Shown here piece by piece: positions 25,159 through 32,994 of a DNA stretch of 64,000 nt. Numbering within the stretch: position 1 is the stretch's first letter; each line of letters opens with the position of its first letter. The notes under the pieces were generated by a model, which had not been told where the DNA came from, ran no database searches, and worked only from the letters and a program-made list of their open reading frames with translations. Source of the stretch: VGMA01 sp964655475 (GTDB lineage: Bacteria; Chlamydiota; Chlamydiia; Chlamydiales; VGMA01); NCBI GenBank assembly GCA_964655475.1, contig CAZZMO010000002.1, forward strand, positions 1-64,000, read 5' to 3'. Position numbers and translations under genes: made by a program.

Positions 25159-25971
25159 TTAGTTCGCTTTAACAGGAGGGGCGCCAGCTCCTGCGAGGAG
25201 GCCACCATCGATGGTGAGCTCGATCCCAGTGATGTATTTCGACTCATCAGAGGCGAGAAAGAGAGCAGCATTTGCAACATCATCAGGCATTCCCATTCTT
25301 TGCATCGGGATATCTTTTGCTATCTGAGCCATTCGCTCTTCCCTCTCAGGCCCACTTCCTAGCATGGGCTCCCACATGGGGGTCAATATGGCAGCTGGGT
25401 GGATAGAGTTGCACCGAATGGGGTAGCCTTGACTTGTAGAGTAGAGGGCGACACTTTTTGTGTGGTTCCGAATGGCAGCTTTACTCGATGCATAGGCAGC
25501 AGCGCCGGGAATGCCGACCAAACCAGACCTAGAAGAGATGTTGATGATCGAACCACCAGCCCCTTTTTTCATTGCCTGAAGGGCATATTTACAACCTAAA
25601 AAGACCCCATCAGAATTGGTGGCATGGACAGCTTTCCAACTTTCAAGAGAGGCATGTTCAGGATCTTGAGGGCCAAACCCATCCTGAAATCCAGTGATCC
25701 CTGCATTATTTACAAGAATATCGAGCTTGGAAAATTTCTGAAGGATGCTTTTGATGACTCGCATCCAATCTTCTTCTTCTCTCACATCGAGGTGGAGATA
25801 GGAGGCGGTAGAGCCGATCTTTTTTGCAACCTGTTCACCTTTTTCATCTTGAATATCAGAGATAATAACTGTAGCACCTTCTTTAGCTAGTAGGCGTGCA
25901 ACTTCTTCACCAATGCCTTGAGCGGCACCTGTAACGAGTGCGACTTTTCCTGCAACTCTTCCCTTAGACAT
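25159..25971 (-). CDS. Short-chain dehydrogenase/reductase (SDR)
   Basis: 270 residues from the ATG at 25971, which has AGGAG six bases upstream; the longer reading to 26010 is rejected. Classical SDR motifs: 'TGAAQGIGEEVA' (cofactor), 'NNAGITG', 'INISSRSG' and 'YASSKAA' (catalytic Ser-Tyr-Lys). 'SDIQDEKG' at the end of strand 2 indicates NAD preference. C-terminal 'ITGIELTIDGGLLAG' is typical of 3-oxoacyl reductase/cyclohexanol or hydroxysteroid dehydrogenase-like members. Substrate is unknown. It is divergent from the acetyltransferase gene at 26019. Confidence 0.92.
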   Translation of the reverse strand: MSKGRVAGKVALVTGAAQGIGEEVARLLAKEGATVIISDIQDEKGEQVAKKIGSTASYLHLDVREEEDWMRVIKSILQKFSKLDILVNNAGITGFQDGFGPQDPEHASLESWKAVHATNSDGVFLGCKYALQAMKKGAGGSIINISSRSGLVGIPGAAAYASSKAAIRNHTKSVALYSTSQGYPIRCNSIHPAAILTPMWEPMLGSGPEREERMAQIAKDIPMQRMGMPDDVANAALFLASDESKYITGIELTIDGGLLAGAGAPPVKAN

Positions 25972-26018
25972 GTGTGCTCCTTTCACAAAAATTGTGTTCC
26001 AGTCTATCATATACTGCG

Positions 26019-26552
26019 ATGATTACCCTTCAAACAAAAAGATTGATTTTACGCCCTTGGAGAGAAGAGGATTTTGCCCCCTTTGCTCAATTGAATCATG
26101 ACGCGAGAGTGATGGAGTTTTTGATTGGCCCTCTCTCTTTTGAGGAGAGTCGAGCGCTTGCTCTCCGCATTCAGAGTGATATGGAGAGTCAAGGATGGGG
26201 ACTCTTTGCGGTTGAAGTGCCAGGGATTGCTGATTTTATTGGCTTTATAGGGTTAGCACACGTCCGTTATTCAGCTCATTTTACACCTGCTGTGGAAATT
26301 GCTTGGCGCCTTTCTTATGATCATTGGGGCTTTGGATATGCAACCGAAGGTGCTAAAGCCGTTCTAGACTTTGGATTCAACTCGCTCAAGCTCGATGAAA
26401 TTGTCTCTTGCGCCGCAGCAAAGAATATCCGGTCTCAACATGTAATGGAAAAGCTTGGAATGGAGCGGAATCCAAAAGATGATTTCAACCATCCTAAAGT
26501 TGCCGAAGGACATCCTCTCCAAAAACATGTTCTCTATCGACTAAAGCGATGA
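26019..26552 (+). CDS. GNAT acetyltransferase, RimJ/RimL type
   Basis: 177 residues. It starts 'MITLQTKRLILRPWREED', the standard opening of RimJ/RimL-family enzymes. 'EIAWRLSYDHWGFGYATEGA' is the acetyl-CoA-binding motif A, and 'LDEIVSCAAAKNIRSQHVMEKLGM' is motif B. Family members acetylate protein N-termini or small amines. The 3' end overlaps the convergent cyclase gene by 59 bp. The start at 26019 is chosen because upstream codons overlap the divergent SDR gene. Confidence 0.92.
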   Translation: MITLQTKRLILRPWREEDFAPFAQLNHDARVMEFLIGPLSFEESRALALRIQSDMESQGWGLFAVEVPGIADFIGFIGLAHVRYSAHFTPAVEIAWRLSYDHWGFGYATEGAKAVLDFGFNSLKLDEIVSCAAAKNIRSQHVMEKLGMERNPKDDFNHPKVAEGHPLQKHVLYRLKR

Positions 26553-27219
26553 TCCTGATGGGGGATTCAGCCGCTCTTTCCATCTTTAAAGGAAGAGCTA
26601 CTGCATAACTACCTCTTGGAGGAATCCCAGAGCAGTCTCCAATGTTTTCAATGATATACTTCCCTTGACCTAAGATCTTTCTGTGCACGGTGAAGTCCTG
26701 ATCTAAACAGTCAGGTGAAAGTGTATCTATTCCAAGCCCAGCAATATTTCTCTTTAGCAAAAGGTCTGCTGACTTTGAGGAAAAAGCTGGAAAGTGCATT
26801 TGACCATTTTGGTCGAGGTTTCGGTAAGCTAGGCTATCTTGCCAGAAGCGAGACCAACCAGTGTATCCAATCACAAGGGAGTGGGAAGAGATGGGGCCAT
26901 GTTTTTTTTCATCATCGAGGAGATCTTCTTCTGAAATTTCATAGTCTCTATGTTCTTTATCTCTTACATCAATCAGACAAATAGGGACGATGAGCTCCTC
27001 TAAGGAAAGATCTGCAATCGATTTGCCACCAGGTATGATATGGGATGGCGCATCCATGTGAGTTCCGATCCCAGCTTGCATCTCCACTTCCTGGACCCGA
27101 AATAGATGGTCGTAGTCTTGCTTCATCTTGAGGCAAAAACCACAGGACCCACTCCAGGTAGGGACTGTTTCAGAGAGAGGCTGCGTCAGATCGATAATCT
27201 TTAAGTTGTTTGTAATCAT
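26494..27219 (-). CDS. Cyclase / kynurenine-formamidase-like metal hydrolase
   Basis: 241 residues from the ATG at 27219. The family signature HxDxPxH is present as 'HMDAPSH' and is followed by 'IPGGKSIADLSLEELIVP'. Members (PF04199) are Zn/Mn-dependent hydrolases of formamides, isatin and similar. The start overlaps the stop of the membrane-protein gene (ATGA), so the pair is coupled. The longer reading upstream would lie inside that gene and is rejected. Confidence 0.88.
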   Translation of the reverse strand: MITNNLKIIDLTQPLSETVPTWSGSCGFCLKMKQDYDHLFRVQEVEMQAGIGTHMDAPSHIIPGGKSIADLSLEELIVPICLIDVRDKEHRDYEISEEDLLDDEKKHGPISSHSLVIGYTGWSRFWQDSLAYRNLDQNGQMHFPAFSSKSADLLLKRNIAGLGIDTLSPDCLDQDFTVHRKILGQGKYIIENIGDCSGIPPRGSYAVALPLKMERAAESPIRIIALVDREHVFGEDVLRQL

Positions 27220-27539
27220 TGTATCAGGTGGAGTTTGTCTATCATGAAGCAAAGGATGTAGATACCTATCATTACATAGAGGGGCAAAGCTGCAAATATG
27301 AGCGCCTTGTTTGGCTGCAGGACGCGTTTTGTCCACATAAAGTATAAGCTAATCGGAACAGATACAGGAAGACAAAGCATCATCAACATAACGAGAACAA
27401 ACATCAGATAATTGATGGAAGGGTTGTCAGAGATCATTAAAGAGAGGAGAACAAAGTAGCAAAAAAGAGGTAAAAGTATGAGCTGCAGCAATGTAATTAT
27501 GCTAAGTAGCCATGTCAGTGCTCTAGGAGAGATTTTCAT
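27216..27539 (-). CDS. Small membrane protein with three predicted helices
   Basis: 107 residues from the ATG at 27539, beginning 'MKISPRALTWLLSIITLLQ'. Hydrophobic helices at about 10-33, 40-65 and 80-103. No recognised family. It is translationally coupled to the downstream cyclase by a 4-bp overlap. The longer reading to 27734 has no start support. Confidence 0.65.
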   Translation of the reverse strand: MKISPRALTWLLSIITLLQLILLPLFCYFVLLSLMISDNPSINYLMFVLVMLMMLCLPVSVPISLYFMWTKRVLQPNKALIFAALPLYVMIGIYILCFMIDKLHLIQ

Positions 27540-27755
27540 ATCAATAGGGTAACAAAGTGCCTTTTTTTTGACTAATCTGATAAACAACAACTGTTGGATC
27601 CAGCATCCTATTGCCTTTCTTTTGTCGAAGTTTCTGAATCGGAGAGCAAGCAAGTCTGACTCATATGGCTGTGTTGAAAAAATCAGTCTAGAATCTGGCT
27701 CTTTTGCCGCCCTCAGTCCACTGCGTAGACACAAAATGGCCCGGCAGTTAGAATG

Positions 27756-28538
27756 CTATTTCCTGTTGAGGATTGTTTCTATAGATTTAATAAATCTAAG
27801 TCTTTTCAATTTTCCTGAAGGATCCTGAGCTTCTAATTTAGACCATTGATCTAAGGTTGCTAGGTCAATCCAGTTTAAAAGCTGTTTTTGAAACGTCTTG
27901 TACCATGTTGTGTATTTGCTAGCAAGGTACTGAAATTCAATAATAGTTTGATTAGAAAGATCTCCCAATTGAGTGGAAACGTACCAGATTCCGTAAAGAT
28001 CTTTCAAGATTTTCAAAGGATTTGTTCTACGCGTAAAAGTCAATCCCTTGTGAAAGATCCAAGCTCCAGGATTGACTACTTTTCCTTTTTCATGGGAATA
28101 GGTATAAAATTCAGTGGTTGTTTGTAGACTCATGGCTAAATAACTTAAAGGTTGGGCTACAACCCCTGAAATCAGAACATTTTTCTGTTTATCCCCACGA
28201 GTTGCTGAATCAGTTAAAAATTCGATCTCAACTTCTACTCCATCGATTTCTTTTACATAACTTTCGGCAGCAGGAATATCCATGTCTTTAAAAATTTGAA
28301 TGAATCCTGCTTCATCAAGATATTTAGCTATACTCTTCTTAGAAATTTCAGGTACTTTTCTAGGGAGTAAGGAATCAATGTCTCTGGTTCCGATAGGATC
28401 AATAGAAAGGTTTGGATCTGATAGGTAGAGCTTGTAAATAAATAGAGCAAACCCTCCTCCAATTACAGCATAATCACGCCAGGGGCCTAGTGAAATTAAA
28501 AACTCTGAAATAATTTTATCTTCTTGTGATTGCTTCAT
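27756..28538 (-). CDS. AbiEii-like nucleotidyltransferase (putative type IV toxin)
   Basis: 260 residues. 'AVIGGGFALFIYKLY' with 'IGTRDIDSLLP' form the DNA-polymerase-beta-like nucleotidyltransferase core (Gly motif then DxD), and 'VEVEIEFL' supplies the third acidic strand. This is the layout of AbiEii/MenT-type toxins that transfer nucleotides, for MenT onto tRNA ends. The gene overlaps the upstream HTH gene by 4 bp, matching the antitoxin-toxin order of AbiE systems. Role in phage defence or plasmid-like maintenance is from the family, not shown here. Confidence 0.75.
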   Translation of the reverse strand: MKQSQEDKIISEFLISLGPWRDYAVIGGGFALFIYKLYLSDPNLSIDPIGTRDIDSLLPRKVPEISKKSIAKYLDEAGFIQIFKDMDIPAAESYVKEIDGVEVEIEFLTDSATRGDKQKNVLISGVVAQPLSYLAMSLQTTTEFYTYSHEKGKVVNPGAWIFHKGLTFTRRTNPLKILKDLYGIWYVSTQLGDLSNQTIIEFQYLASKYTTWYKTFQKQLLNWIDLATLDQWSKLEAQDPSGKLKRLRFIKSIETILNRK

Positions 28539-29266
28539 TTGATTTTTTCGTGTTGATAGATCTGCTTGATTATTGGGGATCGTGAAGCAATGTATTCTGC
28601 TTGTTCGATTCCGCGCAAAGGGAAATGGTATAGATCTAAAAAAGTGAGTAGAATAGGAGTAGATCTAATAGATTTTTTATTTTCGTGATTTTGCTGAATG
28701 AGCATTTTGTAATAAGGTTCAATTAATAAGACTTCATATCCTTTTTCTTGGGGCTCTAGTTCTAACGCAGATTCTAATTTTTCTCGCACTAAGGGATCAA
28801 ACATATAGAGTTCAAGTCCCTCTAAATTGGTGTTTTTATATCCTTGTACCTCAGCGGCTGAGTGCAGCGCAACAGCGACGTGTTGACAAAGACCCGATTT
28901 TTTCAATACCTTGAGATAATCAGCTTTGTCAAGAAGTGCTGAACGATATGTTCTGATTTTACATTTTTTAATAATGCTGTAGTGCTCTAACCAATTTTGC
29001 AGTAACTCTTTTCCCTTTTTAAAAGAAAATCTTTTTGCAGTTCTTACCCCCTCTATTTCTAACAGGCCTTTTGTTACTAAAATAGTACAAACTCGTTGTA
29101 CTAGTCCGACGCTTACCTGCCTTTCTTTGGCAATTTCTCTTAGGGAGAAGCTTTCCTTACTAGAGCCTTCTCGTAAAAGCCAATCTAGAATAAGAGAAGA
29201 TTTGTCAGCATAGATATTTCCTTCAGCAGGATCCTCATTCTGACTGAGTAAAAATTGTCCTTTCAT
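28535..29266 (-). CDS. AbiEi-like antitoxin / winged-HTH regulator
   Basis: 243 residues. An N-terminal winged helix ('FSLREIAKERQVSVGLVQRVCTIL...GLLE', residues 40-75) is followed by a C-terminal domain with 'VALHSAAEVQGY' and 'LTFLDLYHFPLRGIEQAEYI', which resemble AbiEi-type antitoxins. The toxin-like gene follows with ATGA overlap. Known AbiEi proteins bind inverted repeats in their promoter, and a symmetric set of TGTTCA/TGAACA half-sites lies just upstream (29279-29332). Confidence 0.75.
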   Translation of the reverse strand: MKGQFLLSQNEDPAEGNIYADKSSLILDWLLREGSSKESFSLREIAKERQVSVGLVQRVCTILVTKGLLEIEGVRTAKRFSFKKGKELLQNWLEHYSIIKKCKIRTYRSALLDKADYLKVLKKSGLCQHVAVALHSAAEVQGYKNTNLEGLELYMFDPLVREKLESALELEPQEKGYEVLLIEPYYKMLIQQNHENKKSIRSTPILLTFLDLYHFPLRGIEQAEYIASRSPIIKQIYQHEKIK

Positions 29267-29278
29267 AGTACCCTCATC

Positions 29279-29332
29279 TGTTCACTATAATACACTGTTC
29301 AACATATATTGAACAGTGTGAAATATTGAACA
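29279..29332. promoter_or_regulatory. Symmetric four-half-site operator of the AbiE-like operon
   Basis: TGTTCA at 29279 and 29296 mirrors TGAACA at 29310 and 29327; the whole 54-bp array is symmetric about 29305.5. The inner pair is a perfect 10-bp inverted repeat (ACACTGTTCA / TGAACAGTGT, 8-nt spacer). On the minus strand a TATTAT -10-like element (29287-29292) lies between half-sites, so bound repressor would cover the promoter of the 28535 gene. Autoregulation is inferred from the AbiEi family. Confidence 0.75.
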
Positions 29333-29364
29333 GTTGTTGTTTGTATCTATTTAGTAATGAATGG

Positions 29365-29802
29365 TTAAGGTTTTTTGTTTAGTTCGATCTGGAGGGAGGC
29401 TAGAGGGCCGCTCGAGTCCCTTTCAAGAGAAGCTTTGATTTCCCCAGTAAAGAATTCGGAAAAAGGTTTCCAGCTACGAAGGTCTGAGCTGAAGAGGAAT
29501 TTTTCTTGAGCATTGCAGCGGACGTAGCAAGTTTGAGAGAGGGTAAGGTAGAGAGGGGATTCGCTCGCTGAGTGTAGTTCGAGAAAAGAACCTTTGATTT
29601 CGATTGTTAGGGGTAATGTACTCCCTTTGGGACATTCGATGATGGAGTCTCTCATTTTTCCATGAGTGAAGTCATAGATGGTTTGTTCATTCAAATCAGT
29701 GAGTTGAATCATTTCTTGCGCCTTTGTTGAAGAGGCCTCCACAAGATGAATAGAGCTCATCATGATCATGAATGTGAAGCTAAGTAGTTTTTTATTTGTC
29801 AT
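29365..29802 (-). CDS. Exported small protein of unknown family, BlaI-operator linked
   Basis: 145 residues from the ATG at 29802, which has AGGAG eight bases upstream. The signal peptide is 'LLSFTFMIMMSSIHLVEA'. The mature part is strand-rich and homologous to the product at 62821: both share 'G(S/T)xLPL', a Cys/Tyr-containing strand and 'SSDLRSWKPF..FFTG' / 'SSDLETWTPFFDFITG'. Upstream, between it and the M56 gene, lies a perfect BlaI-type palindrome (29820-29835), so it is probably a target of the neighbouring repressor. Function is unknown. Confidence 0.75.
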   Translation of the reverse strand: MTNKKLLSFTFMIMMSSIHLVEASSTKAQEMIQLTDLNEQTIYDFTHGKMRDSIIECPKGSTLPLTIEIKGSFLELHSASESPLYLTLSQTCYVRCNAQEKFLFSSDLRSWKPFSEFFTGEIKASLERDSSGPLASLQIELNKKP

Positions 29803-29819
29803 ATACATTTCTCCTTGTT

Positions 29820-29835
29820 TACTACACTTGTAGTA
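29820..29835. promoter_or_regulatory. BlaI-type operator upstream of the 29365 gene
   Basis: TACTACACTTGTAGTA is a 7-bp inverted repeat (TACTACA/TGTAGTA) with a 2-bp centre, matching the TACAnnTGTA consensus of BlaI/MecI operators. The same arms occur at 31278-31293 upstream of the BlaI-like gene itself. Confidence 0.8.
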
Positions 29836-29853
29836 TTTTGGTTTCAAAAAAAA

Positions 29854-30876
29854 TTAAAAAATCCACAGTCTCCCAAAGAGGATCGAACAGAGGCTGCAAA
29901 GCATGATTGCAGTCTGAAATAAATGCCAATGGGTAGTTGGTTGATGAGAGAGAATCTCTTCTATTCTTCTCCCTAAGAAAAGCTTTTCTCCTACAAGAGG
30001 GGAAGTAAGGGTGAGCTTAGACCCTTTTGAGCTTTCTGCTGTTTTCAATATAGCTTCAGCAAGAGTAATTCGTGAGATTTCAAAGGAGTCGATCATAGAA
30101 TCACATGCCTGTTCCTGCATCTCTTCCAGCCTTCTTTGAAGATGTTTCGAGGGGATCCACCAAAAAAGGTGCGAAATAGCCTTGCAAAAAGATCTGAGGC
30201 TGCTATCTTTCCATCGATAGTGCCCTATTTCATGAGCGATAATTGCTTCTATCTCCTCTAGAGATAAGCGATTTAATAGAGAAGAGGGGAAGAAGATGTC
30301 TCTTTTAATAATGCAAGGAGATGTGATAGTAGGGGAGGTTCTGAGACAGATGTTCTTTTTAGTCATCCACTCAATTAAAGAGGCTCTTAAATGGGGAACA
30401 GGGATCGGGCGACTTTCTCGAAAGATGTTTGAAATAAGCTTCTTCTCTTTCATTATGTGTGAAAAATAGAAAGTGATCGAGAGTAGGCTTCCGAGAAGTC
30501 CCAAAATGACGATGCTATGAATCCAAACTGGGTCGATCGAAAGGGCTAGAAGATCTGCTAAACTAAAGCTTTTTCCATCTAGCATGTTAAATTCAATTCC
30601 TGAAAATGGGTTGAACTTCACAGATAGTTGCCTTGTTCCCACTTCCGCAAGGTTCGGGTTTATCCCAACTAGAAGGGCCCAATTCGAATAGCGATAGAGA
30701 AAGAAATCTACGATAAGCTTCAAAAAAGGGAGGGAGTATACGAAGACTTTCAACCTTGGATGCTTGATTCGAAAAAGAAGCATAAAAAGCTGAACCAAAA
30801 TAGACGCTGTAAAAAAGGAAAGAATGCTATTCAAAACGATATTAAAACCATAAGTCCAGTATAGCTCAGGCCCCAT
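29854..30876 (-). CDS. M56-family membrane metalloprotease (BlaR1-like, no sensor domain)
   Basis: 340 residues. Membrane helices at about 10-35, 40-60 and 110-135 precede the zinc motif 'AIIAHEIGHYRWKD' (HExxH), with 'EEMQEQACDSMID' supplying the third ligand region. In BlaR1/MecR1 this domain triggers cleavage of the BlaI repressor. Full BlaR1 is near 600 residues with a C-terminal penicillin-binding sensor; here the protein ends after a final hydrophobic helix, so the signal it senses is not beta-lactam binding by this chain. It overlaps the BlaI-like gene by one base. Confidence 0.88.
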   Translation of the reverse strand: MGPELYWTYGFNIVLNSILSFFTASILVQLFMLLFRIKHPRLKVFVYSLPFLKLIVDFFLYRYSNWALLVGINPNLAEVGTRQLSVKFNPFSGIEFNMLDGKSFSLADLLALSIDPVWIHSIVILGLLGSLLSITFYFSHIMKEKKLISNIFRESRPIPVPHLRASLIEWMTKKNICLRTSPTITSPCIIKRDIFFPSSLLNRLSLEEIEAIIAHEIGHYRWKDSSLRSFCKAISHLFWWIPSKHLQRRLEEMQEQACDSMIDSFEISRITLAEAILKTAESSKGSKLTLTSPLVGEKLFLGRRIEEILSHQPTTHWHLFQTAIMLCSLCSILFGRLWIF

Positions 30877-31253
30877 TATGATTTCCCCTTTTGCTTTGCC
30901 CTGGCAATCAGTTCTTCAATCTGGAGTAGCTCATCTTGAGTAATGTCTTCTCCCGATTCGAGTAGGTAGCTGATCATGAGTGCAGAATTTCCCCCGAAGA
31001 TCTTTTGTCTCCATTTTTCAAATAGCTTGTGGCGGAGCTTTTTTGCTTGTAGAGAGTAGCTGTATGAGAGCCCTTCTCTTTCTCTCTTCAGCTCTCCTTT
31101 TTCAACAAGTCTATTCATCACCGTCATGATAGTAGTATATTTGTCTTCTTTTCCGAGTATTTGTAGAACATCACGAACAGTGCGCTTTGCACCTTCTTTC
31201 TGAAACACGTTCAAAATTGCGAGTTCTAATTCACCAAAGATCCGTTTTCCCAT
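30876..31253 (-). CDS. blaI: BlaI/MecI/CopY-family winged-helix repressor
   Basis: 125 residues. 'GELELAILNVFQKEGAKRTVRDVLQIL', 'YTTIMTVMNRLVEKGELKRE' and 'YSYSLQAKKLRHKLFEKW' follow the BlaI/PenR alignment: winged helix then dimerisation helices with the protease-cleavage region. It forms an operon with the M56 protease. Palindromic operators lie before its own gene (31278) and before the exported-protein gene (29820), giving autoregulation plus one obvious target. In other bacteria this module controls beta-lactamase or envelope-stress genes. Confidence 0.9.
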   Translation of the reverse strand: MGKRIFGELELAILNVFQKEGAKRTVRDVLQILGKEDKYTTIMTVMNRLVEKGELKREREGLSYSYSLQAKKLRHKLFEKWRQKIFGGNSALMISYLLESGEDITQDELLQIEELIARAKQKGKS

Positions 31254-31277
31254 ATCGCTCCATGAAAATCCAAACTC

Positions 31278-31293
31278 TACTACATTTGTAGTA
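31278..31293. promoter_or_regulatory. BlaI-type operator upstream of the repressor gene
   Basis: TACTACATTTGTAGTA, with the same TACTACA/TGTAGTA arms as the site at 29820, 25 bp before the repressor ATG. Two matching operators bracketing a three-gene unit strongly suggest a small local regulon. Confidence 0.82.
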
Positions 31294-31351
31294 ATTTAAG
31301 CAATAGGAAAGAAGGTGGGATTTTATTCAGGGTTCGAGGTAAACTCCTCTC

Positions 31352-31807
31352 ATGAATCGTTTACTTTTGATTGCTAAAGCGTTTTTGCTCATTTTCATTC
31401 TCACGATCATCTTTTCGATGTGGGAGAGGATTGAGGAACAAGGGGAAGTAGAGCCCCTTCCTCTATCTCATTATGTCACTCTTGTCATCACAGTGCCCGA
31501 GACACATGCGAATGCCGTGAGAGAAGCGATGGGAAAAGCTGGGGCTGGTCAAGTGGGAGATTACTCTTACTGCAGCTATTCCGTAAAAGGGATCGGCCGT
31601 TTTATGCCCAAAGAGGGTGCAAAACCTCATCAAGGAACGATCGGCATCCTAGAGGAAGTGCCAGAAGAGCGGATCGAAGTCGTTTGCGACCGGACACTCT
31701 TAGAATCAGTTGTTGAAGAGATCAAAAAGGCCCATCCGTACGAAGAAACCGTAATTGATATTTTCCCCATCTACGAACTAGGGCGCAAAACCCCAAAATC
31801 TAATTGA
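31352..31807 (+). CDS. Membrane-anchored YqfO/Nif3-tail-like (CutA-fold) protein
   Basis: 151 residues. An N-terminal helix (residues 3-24, 'LLLIAKAFLLIFILTIIF') anchors a PII/CutA-like domain: 'VTLVITVPETHANAVREAMGKAGAGQVGDYSYCSYSV..G.GRF.P..GAKPHQG' and C-terminal 'VVEEIKKAHPYEETVIDIFPI'. This is the domain inserted in Nif3-like proteins, also found alone. The anchored form is unusual. Its stop codon is the first TGA of the TetR-type operator that follows. Confidence 0.82.
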   Translation: MNRLLLIAKAFLLIFILTIIFSMWERIEEQGEVEPLPLSHYVTLVITVPETHANAVREAMGKAGAGQVGDYSYCSYSVKGIGRFMPKEGAKPHQGTIGILEEVPEERIEVVCDRTLLESVVEEIKKAHPYEETVIDIFPIYELGRKTPKSN

Positions 31808-31818
31808 CCGATCGGTCA
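31805..31818. promoter_or_regulatory. TetR-type operator
   Basis: TGACCGATCGGTCA is a perfect 14-bp palindrome of the TGACCG/CGGTCA class recognised by many TetR/AcrR repressors. It sits 23 bp before the start of the TetR gene at 31841 and likely mediates autoregulation of the TetR-hemerythrin operon. Confidence 0.8.
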
Positions 31819-31840
31819 GCTTTTGATATGCTTTAACCCT

Positions 31841-32389
31841 ATGGATATGAGAAAGAGCCTTTTAGAGGCTGCGTTAAAGCTATTTTCGAAGAGTGGTTTT
31901 CATGGAAGCAGTGTCGCTGATATAGCGAAGGAGGCAGGTGTTTCGAAGGCTCTCTTTTATCACTATTTTGCAAGTAAGGGAGATCTTCTTGTTCTCTTTG
32001 TAAAGGAGAGGCTTGAAGAGTGGAACCCTTTAGTGGATGGGCTAGAAAAGCTAGAGGATCCGCAAGAGAGGTTACAATTTTTGGTCAATTTTGTATTGGA
32101 TGAGCTTGAGAAGAGGAGTGATTGGTTGAGGTTTCTCTATATGCTTTACCTCTCTCAAGAAGGAGTGGATGCAATGAAGGAAGCAATGAAGAAGTACCAG
32201 GGCCCATTTGAGAGGCTTTTTCGAGCAGAGAGGATGCTCTATGAGGATCTCGGGTGTTCTAATCCAGAAGAGGAGGCGGTTTATGTGCGCTCTCTACTTC
32301 AGGGGATCTCATTGGAGTATTTATTAAGTGGAGGAAGTTATCCTTTACAGGCAATGAAAGCAAAAATTCTAGGGAGATATCTTAGATGA
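31841..32389 (+). CDS. TetR/AcrR-family transcriptional regulator
   Basis: 182 residues from the ATG at 31841. The N-terminal HTH is canonical: 'LLEAALKLFSKSGFHGSSVADIAKEAGVSKALFYHYFASKGDLL'. The C-terminal ligand domain is helical and unassigned. A perfect palindrome lies just upstream (31805). The stop overlaps the hemerythrin gene start (ATGA), so repressor and iron protein are co-expressed; the ligand could relate to oxygen, nitric oxide or iron, but that is inference. Confidence 0.93.
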   Translation: MDMRKSLLEAALKLFSKSGFHGSSVADIAKEAGVSKALFYHYFASKGDLLVLFVKERLEEWNPLVDGLEKLEDPQERLQFLVNFVLDELEKRSDWLRFLYMLYLSQEGVDAMKEAMKKYQGPFERLFRAERMLYEDLGCSNPEEEAVYVRSLLQGISLEYLLSGGSYPLQAMKAKILGRYLR

Positions 32390-32991
32390 GAGCAAAACTA
32401 TACCGAGAGCATAAGTATGTAAGCTTTGCTTTGACAGAGCTTGAAAGATTGATTGCAAAGACTGATTTCAAGGACCATGCTGCCGTGGGTGATGTTCAAA
32501 GGGAGTGGCAAAGTCTCAAGGAGATGTTGGAGGGACATGCCTATCATGAAGAGCACCACTTCCATCCACTTTTAGAAAAGCGGGGGTCTACGGTTCATCA
32601 AGATGCTCATAGTGATCATGAACATCAAGAAGAGATGCTCAAAAATTTAGAGCATCTTCTCAATATGATCGAGTCAAGCGACGATCCTATTGAAGCGGGA
32701 TACCAATTCTATCTCGCCTATCGGAAGTTTGTGGGAGAGAACTTGCTCCACCTCCATGAAGAAGAGACGAAAATTTTGCCAGAGCTACAGAGGTTGTATA
32801 GTGATGAAGAGCTTCGAGCTATTGAGCATCCAATATACCGTGAAATGACAGTAGATGAGTTAAAAGAAATGCTTGAGGTTCTTTTTCCCCATATGAACCC
32901 TTCTGATCGATCTGCTTTTTTAAGTGATATCAAAGAGGCTGATCCTTTAAAATTTATAGCCTATGAATCCATTATTAAAAAAGGTTTTTAA
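32386..32991 (+). CDS. Hemerythrin HHE-domain protein
   Basis: 201 residues, mainly a four-helix bundle with diiron-type ligands: 'YREHKYV' at the start, 'HAYHEEHHFHPLLEKRG', 'DHEHQEEML' and 'NLLHLHEEETKILPEL'. HHE proteins bind oxygen or nitric oxide or act in iron-centre repair. It is coupled to the TetR gene (4-bp overlap) and followed three bases later by the 32995 gene, so a three-gene operon is likely. Confidence 0.88.
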   Translation: MRAKLYREHKYVSFALTELERLIAKTDFKDHAAVGDVQREWQSLKEMLEGHAYHEEHHFHPLLEKRGSTVHQDAHSDHEHQEEMLKNLEHLLNMIESSDDPIEAGYQFYLAYRKFVGENLLHLHEEETKILPELQRLYSDEELRAIEHPIYREMTVDELKEMLEVLFPHMNPSDRSAFLSDIKEADPLKFIAYESIIKKGF

Positions 32992-32994
32992 TTT

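Noticed and set aside
27540..27734. N-terminal extension of the membrane protein at 27216
   Set aside because: The extension has no hydrophobic or conserved pattern and no ribosome site; the ATG at 27539 opens a normal membrane helix.
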